A stretch of 64,000 nt of DNA from Pollutiaquabacter aromativorans (lineage in GTDB: Bacteria > Bacteroidota > Bacteroidia > AKYH767-A > 2013-40CM-41-45). The notes under the pieces were generated by a model. That model did not search any database. It saw only the letters and a list, made by a program, of their open reading frames with translations, and was not told the origin of the DNA. The position numbers and the translations under genes are program-made. Below are positions 56,441 through 64,000 of the stretch, piece by piece. Position 1 is the stretch's first letter, and each line of letters opens with the position of its first letter. Location: NCBI GenBank assembly GCA_049177215.1, contig CP185379.1, positions 496,001 through 560,000 on the forward strand, in the 5' to 3' direction.

Positions 56441-59400
56441 TCTTTCTTCAGCTTCACACTCACCCCCTCATCACCTTTCCGCAAGGTGACGACGTACAGG
56501 CCTGTTGCCAGATCGGCGGCTTGGGTGAAGGCGAAGTCGTTGCTGCCTAGCTCGGCATGAACGGTCGAGTGATGCACCAGTTGTCCGGTAGCGCTGGTGA
56601 TTGTTATTTCCACATCGCCCGCTTCCTCCGATCGATAGTGGATGTTGAATGCACTGGTGAACGGATTCGGCCCCGTGCTTTCGATGCTGAGGGCACGACT
56701 GTTGTCCGTCTTCCCGAAGCGAACCGCTTTCATCGGAAAGTACTCGAACTTTCCGTCGTAGTCGACCTGCTTCAGGCGGTAGTAGCTGATACCCGATAGC
56801 GGGGAGTAGTCGATGTCCGTGTACGCGATGGTGGTGGAGCTGTTTCCATAGCCGCTCTTGCGCAGGATCTCTTCGAAGTTCCGTCCGTCCGCCGAGCGTT
56901 CGATCACGAAGTAGTCGTTGTTCACTTCGGTCGCCGTCGCCCAATCGAGCTGGACACGGTCCTTCTTCGCGGTAGGCTTGAAGTAAAGCAACGAAACCGG
57001 CAGGGAAGTATTCGAGGAGGCGTTGTTGGTCAGGGTTGCGTTGAACATCAGGGCGTGTTGCCGCATTTCCATCGATGAACTGGTGGAAATGGCGCCGGTA
57101 CGATAGTAAAACGTGTTGATGTTACTGTAATTGATCTGATACATCGCTTCCGTATGACTGGTGTCGATGTTGTTGATCGTCGGGTAGTCGCCGGTGGCGC
57201 GATAACTGGTGTCGAGCTCTGTTATAGTCAGGGTGGTAACTACCGCGAGCGAATAGCTGTATGGTCGCGTCGCTTCCACGAATTCACGGATCGAACCGGC
57301 GCCGTCGATGTCGATCCCTGTTATGGCGACATTCGTAATGGTCGTATCGGTCGAGGTGCCGTTCTTCTTGAACTGGATCTTCCAGCCGATGGAGGAGGTG
57401 TCGTTGGCCGGATGGTTGACGAACGGCTGCCAGGCGATATCATAGCCGTTCCCGGCCGTGAAGTTGTCGACGTCGGAAAGTGTGGCGCCTCCCTCTTTAT
57501 CCATCAGCGTGACCCAGGCGTCGATGCCGGTCGTCACGTTGGGGAACTTGTAGATCGCACCTACTTGTCCGGCCGTTCCGCTGATCAGACTCGAGTTGAG
57601 GAACACCATCGACTTGGGTTGTTCCGCGACACCGATGCCGAAGTCCATGAAATCGCTGAGGCCGGAACGGACCGTTGTTACAGTGCCGCCGACCAGGCTG
57701 CCACTGACCGAGTTGCCCAGTGTCTGCCAGTCGTTGCCGACGCTCGTCCGGCTCAACGGTGTGAAGCCGGTGCGTCCCGCCACGTTCGTTTGGCCACGCT
57801 GGCTCAGGCTGAGGGAGAAGGTTCCACCCGTCGTCGCGATGTTCGGTGTAAAGGTCCAGTAGCCGTAGTCGAGCATGTCGACGATGTCGACGCCGTTCAG
57901 CCACAGACTTTGCAGCGGGTTCGCTACCGTCAGCGGGTTGCTGTTGGTGAAGGTCGCGAGCAGGTTTGTGGTGCCGGTGATGCCGCTCAGGGTCGTGGAG
58001 GCGAGTTCGTATTCGGCGGCTGTACCGATCGGAAACGCGTACGTGCCGCTTCCGTTGATGCTTCTGCGCAGGTTGCCGACAACATAACTCGATTGCGAAT
58101 GTCCGGTCACGGCGGAGGTGGAGGTGTTGGTGACGTTGAGCTCGAAGCTGCCGGTGGTGACTTTGCCGTTGGTCAGCGTAAGGACGCTGCTGACGGCGGT
58201 CGTATTCGTCAGTGTCACGCCGCTGGAATTGTTGATCGTGAGGTTGGCAACCGTCGCCGGTAAGCCGCTTCCCGTCTGTTGCGCGGAAGTGCCGCTGTAG
58301 GTATAGCTTCCGCCGGTGCTGTAGGTGCGGGTGCCGCTTACGCGAATGTTACCGGCGTTTTCAACGGACGTGATTCCGGACGGATCGCCGAGGATCAGTC
58401 CGCCTCCGGAGGAGAGTGTGAACGTCCCGGTGCTGCCGCTTCAGAGCAATTGTATGCCGAGTTGTAGCGTAGAACCGCTGTTGACGGTATAGTTGATCGC
58501 GTTGCTCACGGTGCCACCGCTGGTCACCACTTGTGTGCCGGATCGGTTGAAGACGATGGAACCGACGCCGGTTGAACTCTCGGTCATCGTGCCGCCGGTA
58601 TGGGAGAAGTTGCCGGCCACGTTCATCGTACTGTTGGCCGCTACGGAGGTGAAGTCCAGCGTACCCCCGCTCATGGTGAAATGTCTCGCCAGGGTAAGCG
58701 TGGCATTGTTGACGGTACTGGTCGAGCGCAGGCGCATCGTGCCGGAGGTGAAATTCATATCGCCGGTCACGGACATAGCCGAAGTGCCGTTGCCGTTTTT
58801 CATGTTGAAGGTCCCGCCGGCCAGATTGAAATTCCCTGCTACCGAGATGGTAGAAGTACCGGAATTGTTCACGGCAGTAAAGGTGCCGGCGCTGTCGTTG
58901 AAGTTCGCACCGACGGTGATCGTGCGGTTGTTCGAGGAGTTGGTGAGAAATAGGGTGCGGGTGCCTGTGCCGGAAATGTTCAGGTTGCCGGCGGTGGTGA
59001 GGTTGGAGCTCATCTCCACGTCGGTGACGAGCGGACTGTTAAACGTAAAATGCCCGAACGTCTGACCGGCTCCGGAAGGGTAGGAGTTGGTAATGCCGGT
59101 GAGACGGCAGTTCGAAGCGGCGTTCCAGGTAGCGGTCGGTATGGTGCCGCCATTCTGGTTGTGGATATAAGTACCCGTGCTTCCGAACGAAGCCGTAACA
59201 CTACCGCCCATGTTGATCGTACCGGCATTTCGAAGCGTACCGTTGACTGTCAGGTCTGTGCCGGTTCCATTGGCTATCGATAGTGTCATGCCCGTATTCA
59301 CGTCGAGCTGTCCGCCCGAATTGACCACCAACTGGTCGGCCGTGACCGGCAGGGATACGGTTACCGTATGTCCGCTGAGGATGGTAATTACGCCGTCGCT

Positions 59401-59700
59401 GCTGGAAGGACCCGTAAGCGAATTGACCCAGGAACTGCCGTTGTAGCGTTGCCAGGTGGTCGTACCATTCCATGCCCCGGAACCGCGCGTCTGGAAGTCG
59501 CCGGTTGCCGCTGCGCGTACGTCCTTGACATCGGCAAATTGAAAGTAGGCCACCAGTCCGCCGATCAACAATAACGACAAAGCCACAGCCGCCCGTCGAA
59601 CGAACTTCTGTCGCGTACGCAACCCTTGCTTTAGCGAAGAGCGCATGGAAGCTCGTTTAGGCGGATTCGAGCCTGGGGAGGAGGAAGGGAAGTGTTTCAT
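56437..59700 (-). pseudogene. Large T9SS-sorted surface protein split by one in-frame TGA
   Basis: A single frame of 1,088 codons (stop included). The N-terminal 419 residues (signal anchor at about 37-55, then beta-helix-like repeats such as VAGNFNLAGGTF and VTGDMNFTSGTM) end in TGA at 58441-58443. After the TGA the same frame continues with SGSTGTFTLSS and then all the remaining 667 codons, including repeats and a T9SS C-terminal domain (STGPNPFTSAFNIHY to VSVKLKKE). Unlike the other broken genes here this is a base change, not a homopolymer shift. It may be a true nonsense mutation, a sequence error, or read-through. The start could also be ATG at 59646. Confidence 0.75.
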
Positions 59701-59904
59701 AAAGAGAAAGTCGTAACAGCCCCGCTATACACCGTTTCCCGATCCAAAGTTTTCCGCCGCGCTCCCGGAAACTGCCGGATTCAAAGCAAAATTGTAAGCC
59801 CCAAGACACTTCTGCAGAGCCCAAACACAAAATCAATCGAAAAAAGCCGTTAGGCCAGGGGGAAATTAAAAGATGCGGGTGTAAGAAGAGTGGTGGAATT
59901 GGGG

Positions 59905-59973
59905 ACTGGTAACTGGTAACTAGTAACTAGTAACTAGTAATTAGTATTTAGTAATTGGTAATTAGTGAATGGT
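59905..59973. repeat. Heptameric repeat array 5
   Basis: ACTGGTA, ACTAGTA and ATTAGTA units, about nine in tandem. It lies in a 390-bp gap between the T9SS gene start (59700) and the membrane protein gene stop (60091). The stretch 59701-59904 holds nothing I can support. Confidence 0.9.
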
Positions 59974-60023
59974 GACCCGCTTGCCTCACACAACTCCCGC
60001 AACCAAACCTAAAACCAAAATCT

Positions 60024-60086
60024 TTCAACTTTCAACCATCAACCATCAACCTTCAACCTTCAACCTTCACCCTCCAACCTCCAACG
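60024..60086. repeat. Heptameric repeat array 6
   Basis: TTCAACC, ATCAACC and TCCAACC units, nine in tandem, ending 4 bp before the stop of the gene at 60091. The unit differs wholly from that of array 5, 50 bp away. Confidence 0.9.
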
Positions 60087-60090
60087 GTTG

Positions 60091-60801
60091 TCATACAAGA
60101 TTCACGATCCACCTGGCGAAACTTTGCCAGAGGCTGGTATTGGGGAAGAAGATGATCAGAATATTGGGTACAAGCCAGATGATAAAAGCAAGGGTATACG
60201 GATTCCAGTTGAACTGTTTCTTCTTCGCCTTGTCGTAGAGTAGGAGGCCGATAAAGACCAAAAGCGTGATCAACGTGATCAGGCCGATGGCTGCAAACAG
60301 GTCCATGTCCATCCAGGTGATGAAGATGCGGCCCAAGCCCGGCCCGCCGATCACCAGGCCGGTCGAGATCATGTAGCGCATGTGCCTGGGCGTGTCGCGC
60401 TTGTTCCTGATTGCTAGCAGGTAAAAGATCAGGAACGGGATGGCGTCCGTAGCGGGGCTGAAGACAAAGGCGAGCGTTTCCGGCTCGGGCTTGCCCTCAG
60501 CAACCATGCGTAGATATTGGTTGTGATAGACAAGGATCATGGACAGGAATATGAACGGCACCAGCAGGTAGGATAGTTTCCCGATCAGCCGGTGCGCGGT
60601 CATTTTCTGGCGGGTGATCAGGATCGGCTGTACGATCAGCATGGTCAGCCAGGTCGTCAGCGCAAGCGCGTGGAAGTGATGAATCTGCTTCAGTCCCGGG
60701 AAGTCGGGCATCAGAGAGAAGTATTTCTTGTAGAATCCGAGAAAGGTGATCAGGGCAATTGCGCCGAAGAAATAAACCAGTCGTGTGTATCCTATTTCCA
60801 T
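60091..60801 (-). CDS. Six-helix membrane protein, cytochrome b561/DUF2306-like
   Basis: 236 residues from ATG 60801 (MEIGY). Helices at about 8-25, 42-60, 75-95, 115-135, 165-190 and 210-230. Conserved-looking His residues occur in the loop and helix 2 region (IHHFHALALTTW), and an HRLIGKLSY segment resembles the haem-ligand region of b561-like proteins. This resemblance is from pattern only. Function unknown. Confidence 0.75.
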   Translation of the reverse strand: MEIGYTRLVYFFGAIALITFLGFYKKYFSLMPDFPGLKQIHHFHALALTTWLTMLIVQPILITRQKMTAHRLIGKLSYLLVPFIFLSMILVYHNQYLRMVAEGKPEPETLAFVFSPATDAIPFLIFYLLAIRNKRDTPRHMRYMISTGLVIGGPGLGRIFITWMDMDLFAAIGLITLITLLVFIGLLLYDKAKKKQFNWNPYTLAFIIWLVPNILIIFFPNTSLWQSFARWIVNLV

Positions 60802-60869
60802 GTTCAAAGTTTTTATCGATATGCGTATAGCAGTTGGTCATCAATACCGACATCAATTTATATATTTGA

Positions 60870-61421
60870 GTGTGGCTGAAAAGGGGAAGCCTTCACTGTG
60901 CCTTCCCCGGTGAGGAACCACAACTCTTTCGCGGTCTCTTTGCAAAGCCCTGGGTGGTGTACGCCAAGCGGCCCTTTGCCGGGCCCGAACCGGTGATCGA
61001 TTATCTGGGTCGCTACACCCACAAGATCGCCATCAGTAACCACCGGCTGCTCTCGGTAAGCAAGCAGCGCGTCCGCTTCCGGTACAAGGACTATCGGGAT
61101 GGCAGTACGAAAAAGGTGATGGAGCTATCGCCGATGGAGTTCATCCGGCGTTTTGCGCAGCACATCCTGCCCAGAGGTTTTGTGCGCATCCGGCACTACG
61201 GCATCCTCTCCAGCCGCAAGAAGGCCGTGAGCATCCCGCAGATCATCCTGCAGTTGCAGGGAAAGATCATCTCCCTTACCCGGTACCAGCGCAGCAAAGC
61301 CCCGGCGGTGGTGTGTCCCTGTTGTAAAAAGCACCTGATGAGAACGAGCATCCTGCGGTTCGACCACCGGGGCCCACCGGCGCGTTACCGAAACCTCACG
61401 ACCTCATCCGAACCTCAATGA
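60870..61421 (+). pseudogene. IS91-type transposase, C-terminal fragment
   Basis: About 180 residues from roughly 60900 match the C-terminal half of Y2 transposases: LFRGLFAKPWVVYAKRP, GPEPVIDYLGRYTHKIAISNHRL, FIRRFAQHILPRGFVRIRHYG and a CPCC zinc site. The N-terminal half with the HUH nuclease residues is missing, so it is inactive. The GTG at 60870 is just the first usable codon. The 210 bp after it (61422-61631) hold nothing I can support besides a repeated TCACCTGCAC 10-mer at 61427 and 61600. Confidence 0.85.
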
Positions 61422-61631
61422 AAAAATCACCTGCACGACGGGCCGGGATTGTATTGCCCATCCATCAAGATCTGCCGACGATAACGATTACTGATAATGC
61501 TTTTTGCATCCTGACCCCCTGGATCCGGTACCGATGATCACCTAAGCCTGATCAGCACGGGAACTAAACCGGCATACGCAACACATTGAAACCACATAGT
61601 CACCTGCACAGCGCCGCGAAAGCGGGGTTCC

Positions 61632-61689
61632 GTGCAACTGCGGCTTCATTGTCCGTCCTCCGGACGCAACGAAGCCTTAGTTGTTAGCG
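61632..61689 (-). other. attC-like site A
   Basis: 58 bp. Outer boxes GTGCAAC (61632) and GTTAGCG (61683) enclose imperfect inverted arms: AACTxxGGCTTC(A/G)TTG..TCCG pairing with CGGAC..GAAGCC, with extra bases on one side, the extrahelical pattern of integron recombination sites. It lies 8 bp after the stop of the gene 61697-62248, where an attC belongs. Confidence 0.6.
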
Positions 61690-61696
61690 GTAGGTT

Positions 61697-62248
61697 TTAT
61701 TTCTTGTCGAAGTCCGTTATGAAGTCTGTAATTTTCCATTTCCCATTTATTGCAATGTAACTATTACCTTTCTTTTTCAATTTAAACATAATAGAGTTCA
61801 TGTCCATTTCGTCAGCTTGGTAAAAAGCACCGTCAGCTTGTTCCATGTAATGAAATTCTAAGTTTCCTTGGTCGTCACGTATTGCGTAACCGCTGATTTT
61901 ATAATAAGTCTGAATACCACTTGCTTCCATTTCCCAACCGAATTCTGTCCAACGTAAAGGTCCCCAAGTTGTTACTTTTAATGAATAACTAACGTTGTCA
62001 TCACCGCCAGAATAATCTCCTTCCCATTTATAACTTTTAGTATTTTCGATTGGGGAGTTGGAACCTGTCGATTGTGATTGGTCAGGAGTTGATTGATTTT
62101 TACTTTCAAACTCTTTTGCAACTCTACTTGCGGTCGCTGATGCTGTTGAGTCAATAAGTGCTTTTTCTTTGGCAGCTTGTTGTTCCGCGTTTGGTTGACA
62201 AGCAACCAGCAAAATTGTCGGGAATAATAAAGTTACAAGTTTATTCAT
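61697..62248 (-). CDS. Cassette-borne lipoprotein, AT-rich
   Basis: 183 residues. Lipoprotein signal LLVAC (Cys at about 17), a Ser/Gln-rich linker (about 25-70), then a compact domain with many aromatic residues (SYKWEGDYSGGDDNVSY, GWEMEASGIQTYYKISGYAI). I do not recognise the family (a DUF5991-like pattern is possible). Base composition is clearly AT-richer than the rest of the window. It lies between two attC-like sites, so it is likely one mobile gene cassette. Confidence 0.82.
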   Translation of the reverse strand: MNKLVTLLFPTILLVACQPNAEQQAAKEKALIDSTASATASRVAKEFESKNQSTPDQSQSTGSNSPIENTKSYKWEGDYSGGDDNVSYSLKVTTWGPLRWTEFGWEMEASGIQTYYKISGYAIRDDQGNLEFHYMEQADGAFYQADEMDMNSIMFKLKKKGNSYIAINGKWKITDFITDFDKK

Positions 62249-62323
62249 TGTTATTTTTTTTTGTCATGCTTACTCTATTCGGTTTTCAGCGTCTCCGTTG
62301 TCGTGTCGGTCTGTTAAACTTAC

Positions 62324-62457
62324 CGCTAACGTTTTGCGGATTTGCGATGTGGCGGACTTAGTAGCAGTATATATCATTTTACCACCAATGATTATTTGAA
62401 GTAAAATGTTTCAATTACCACTAAACCCGCCATATCCGCAAATGTGCTGTTATGGGC
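62324..62457 (-). other. attC-like site B
   Basis: 134 bp. Outer boxes CGCTAAC (62324) and GTTATGG (62449) with inner arms ATTTGCGATGTGGCGGACTTAGTAG and its near-complement, with single extra G residues on one side. Arms match over about 22 positions. The size, boxes and extrahelical bases fit an attC. It lies 6 bp after the stop of the gene 62463-62895. Confidence 0.72.
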
Positions 62458-62462
62458 TGGTT

Positions 62463-62895
62463 TTATTCTGTTTTTTCTCCTTTCAAATTTTTGAGAGTAA
62501 AAATCACAAAAACCAATGATGCTAAAACGAACAAATAAAGTCCGACTTGAGGGTCTACACTTGCTCGTGCAGAACCTCCTCCGAAATTTGAACCGTAACT
62601 TGCTCCACCACCTGCGCCAAACCAACCTAACATATACCCAAGTCCGTTTAGGAAATTTACGGCTCCAGCTATAAACGCAAATTTGATGTTTTTAAATGCC
62701 ATAAAACCACCTGCAAGCGCTACTAGTAAACCAAAACATACCTCCGCCAATTGAAATACCTGAAATACCACCTGAAGAATAGTTTGCACTGTAGCCACCA
62801 AAGCTTGCTGAACTAGAAGCTTCAACCCAAGGTAAAAAAACACTGATTGCCGCTAATCCAGCAGCACCTAATGCGATGTAATTTAATTTTGCCAT
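62463..62895 (-). CDS. Cassette-borne membrane protein, one apparent frameshift
   Basis: Two frames that join into one protein of 143 residues: an N-terminal helix with LPWVEASSSASFGGY, a Gly/Ser-rich loop, a second helix (GLLVALAGGFMAF), third (AFIAGAVNFLNGLGYML) and fourth (VGLYLFVLASLVFVIF). The join is at T4 on the minus strand (plus-strand A 62733-62736); three T residues would restore the frame (GGMFGLLVA). AT-rich. Family not recognised. Confidence 0.75.
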
Positions 62896-63053
62896 TTTGT
62901 TTGAATTTGATGTTTAATTCCTACTCATAAGGCTTTTCAGAATACGCCCCGTTTATTAAAGTGGGTTCTGGTCTCCACTTTTTTATTTTTCTTTTTTGTC
63001 ACTTTGGGTGGTCAGCCCTTTGGCTTTCGCAGACCGTCTTGGTTTTTAAACTT

Positions 63054-63096
63054 GCCCATAACGCTCAAATAGGCGAAACTCTCCTTCGCTTTATTT
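63054..63096 (-). other. attC-like site C, partial
   Basis: Outer box GTTATGGGC (minus strand, at 63054-63062), the same as in site B, followed by a hairpin of AAATAGGCGAA and TTCGCTTTATTT arms. The opposite outer box is not clear. It lies about 160 bp upstream of the cassette gene 62463-62895. The remainder of 62896-63254 contains no gene I can support. Confidence 0.4.
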
Positions 63097-63254
63097 CCAC
63101 AAATTCCTCGATTTCACCCGAAAATACAAACAATCAGTCAAATTGGCGAAATGCGTTTATCGTGACGGGTCAGTTTCGTTTATTGTTCCAGTTTGGTCGG
63201 CTTGTCGAAAGTTATAAAAAGAAACTAAGATAAGAAGCAGGCATTTATTATCGG

Positions 63255-64000
63255 TCACCCCTTGTGCATATAATACGGACTCGCCTGCGCCAGCGGGGTC
63301 ACTACGATATCATTCAGAACCACATGCCCCGGCCGGGTGGAGGCGAAATAGACGATGTCGGCGATGTCCTGGGCGGTGAGGGGCTTGTAGCCGGCGTAGG
63401 CTTGTTTGGCGCGTTCGGCGTCGCCTTTGAAGCGGACGAGCGAAAACTCGGTCTCCGCCGCGCCCGGACAGATCTGCGTGACCCGGATGCCGTGCGGGAG
63501 CATGTCGATCCGCATGGCTTCGGAAAGGGCGTTCACCGCGGCTTTGGTGGCGCAATAGACGTTGCCCCGCAAATAGGTCTGCTTCCCGGCGATCGACCCG
63601 ATGTTGATGATGTGCCCCTGCCCGCGCTCCACCATCGTGGGCGCGATGCAACGGAAAACGTTCAGCAGGCCTTTCACGTTGGTGTCGAGCATCACGTCCC
63701 AGTCGGCAAAGTCGCCTTCCTGGATCGTGCTCAGCCCCGAGGCCAGTCCGGCATTGTTCACCAGCAGGTCCACCCACTTCCATTCGTGCGGCAGGTTCCT
63801 GATCGCCTGCACCACCGCTTCCCGATCGCGTACGTCGAAGGGCAGGGTGAGCACGTCGGCTCCGTAGTCGTTCCGCAACTCGGTGGCCAGTGCCTCCAGC
63901 CGGTCCTGCCGCCGCCCGTTAAGGATGAGCCGCCAGGCGTGCTGGGCAAAGGTGTAGGCAATGGCTTTTCCGAAGCCGGCCGTCGCGCCGGTGATGAAGA
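63255..64000 (-). CDS. SDR-family oxidoreductase, 5' partial
   Basis: About 248 residues; the frame is open to the window edge and lacks only a few N-terminal residues. NAD(P)-binding FITGATAGFGKAIA, LVNNAGLAS, catalytic Ser in NIGSIAGK and Tyr-Lys in YCATKAA, PGAAETEF after them: the classical short-chain dehydrogenase set, YdfG-like. Substrate unknown. Base composition matches the main genome, so the AT-rich cassette region ends before it. Confidence 0.93.
   Translation of the reverse strand, partial: FITGATAGFGKAIAYTFAQHAWRLILNGRRQDRLEALATELRNDYGADVLTLPFDVRDREAVVQAIRNLPHEWKWVDLLVNNAGLASGLSTIQEGDFADWDVMLDTNVKGLLNVFRCIAPTMVERGQGHIINIGSIAGKQTYLRGNVYCATKAAVNALSEAMRIDMLPHGIRVTQICPGAAETEFSLVRFKGDAERAKQAYAGYKPLTAQDIADIVYFASTRPGHVVLNDIVVTPLAQASPYYMHKG

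Noticed and set aside
57154..58263. Plus-strand reading frame of 369 codons opposite the T9SS gene
   Set aside because: Arg/Val/Asp-rich shadow of the repeat region on the other strand.

Overview
This window is a chromosomal piece of a Bacteroidota bacterium of moderate GC, probably an uncultured environmental lineage. Pointers are two or three surface proteins with type IX secretion (T9SS) style C-termini, a DUF5723-like barrel fused to an OmpA domain, a clade II nitrous-oxide reductase cluster, GxxExxY and IS481 proteins, and several TAnnTTTG -7 boxes typical of Bacteroidota sigma factor use. The order cannot be fixed from this sequence alone.

Layout. 1-3.35 kb: end of the complex I operon (nuoM, nuoN, a small acidic protein). 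3.36-12.07 kb, minus strand: a signalling island with two histidine kinases, two NarL-type regulators and four stand-alone receiver proteins, arranged as two similar kinase/NarL/receiver modules. 12.2-18.6 kb, plus strand: a nos cluster (c-type cytochrome lipoprotein, nosZ, membrane protein, nosL, nosD, nosF, nosY) for respiratory N2O reduction, divergent from the second kinase. 18.6-26.9 kb, minus: OmpA-type barrel, lipoprotein, large membrane-anchored protein, rnhB, glycosyltransferase. 27.0-29.2 kb, plus: lpxD-like acyltransferase and a PP2C phosphatase. 29.2-34.4 kb, minus: polysaccharide export and polymerisation (Wzy-like, two Wzz-like, Wzx-like). 34.5-41.1 kb, minus: DsbD, a TrpXYZ-type ABC importer, and a LemA/TPM operon. 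41.2-46.8 kb: a barrel protein, a GxxExxY protein, a 101-bp tandem repeat array, a small membrane protein, tilS and pabB. 46.8-55 kb, minus: two T9SS proteins, hemH, lpdA, lnt. 55-60 kb: an IS481-type element and a large T9SS protein. 60-64 kb: a six-helix membrane protein, an IS91 remnant, an AT-rich cassette cluster with attC-like sites but no integrase, and a partial SDR gene.

Three things stand out. First, degenerate 7-bp tandem repeats of unrelated sequence fill four intergenic gaps; four of these arrays touch or nearly touch the stop codon of the minus-strand gene before them, and in pabB the array encodes the C-terminus. Second, nosZ, the DUF5723/OmpA gene and a cassette gene each become full length if single extra bases are removed from short homopolymers. 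This suggests base-calling or assembly error more than gene decay, although it cannot be settled here. Third, the region at 61.6-63.1 kb looks like a cluster of attC sites lacking an integrase (CALIN), holding two small unrecognised proteins.

No rRNA, tRNA or CRISPR array was seen.
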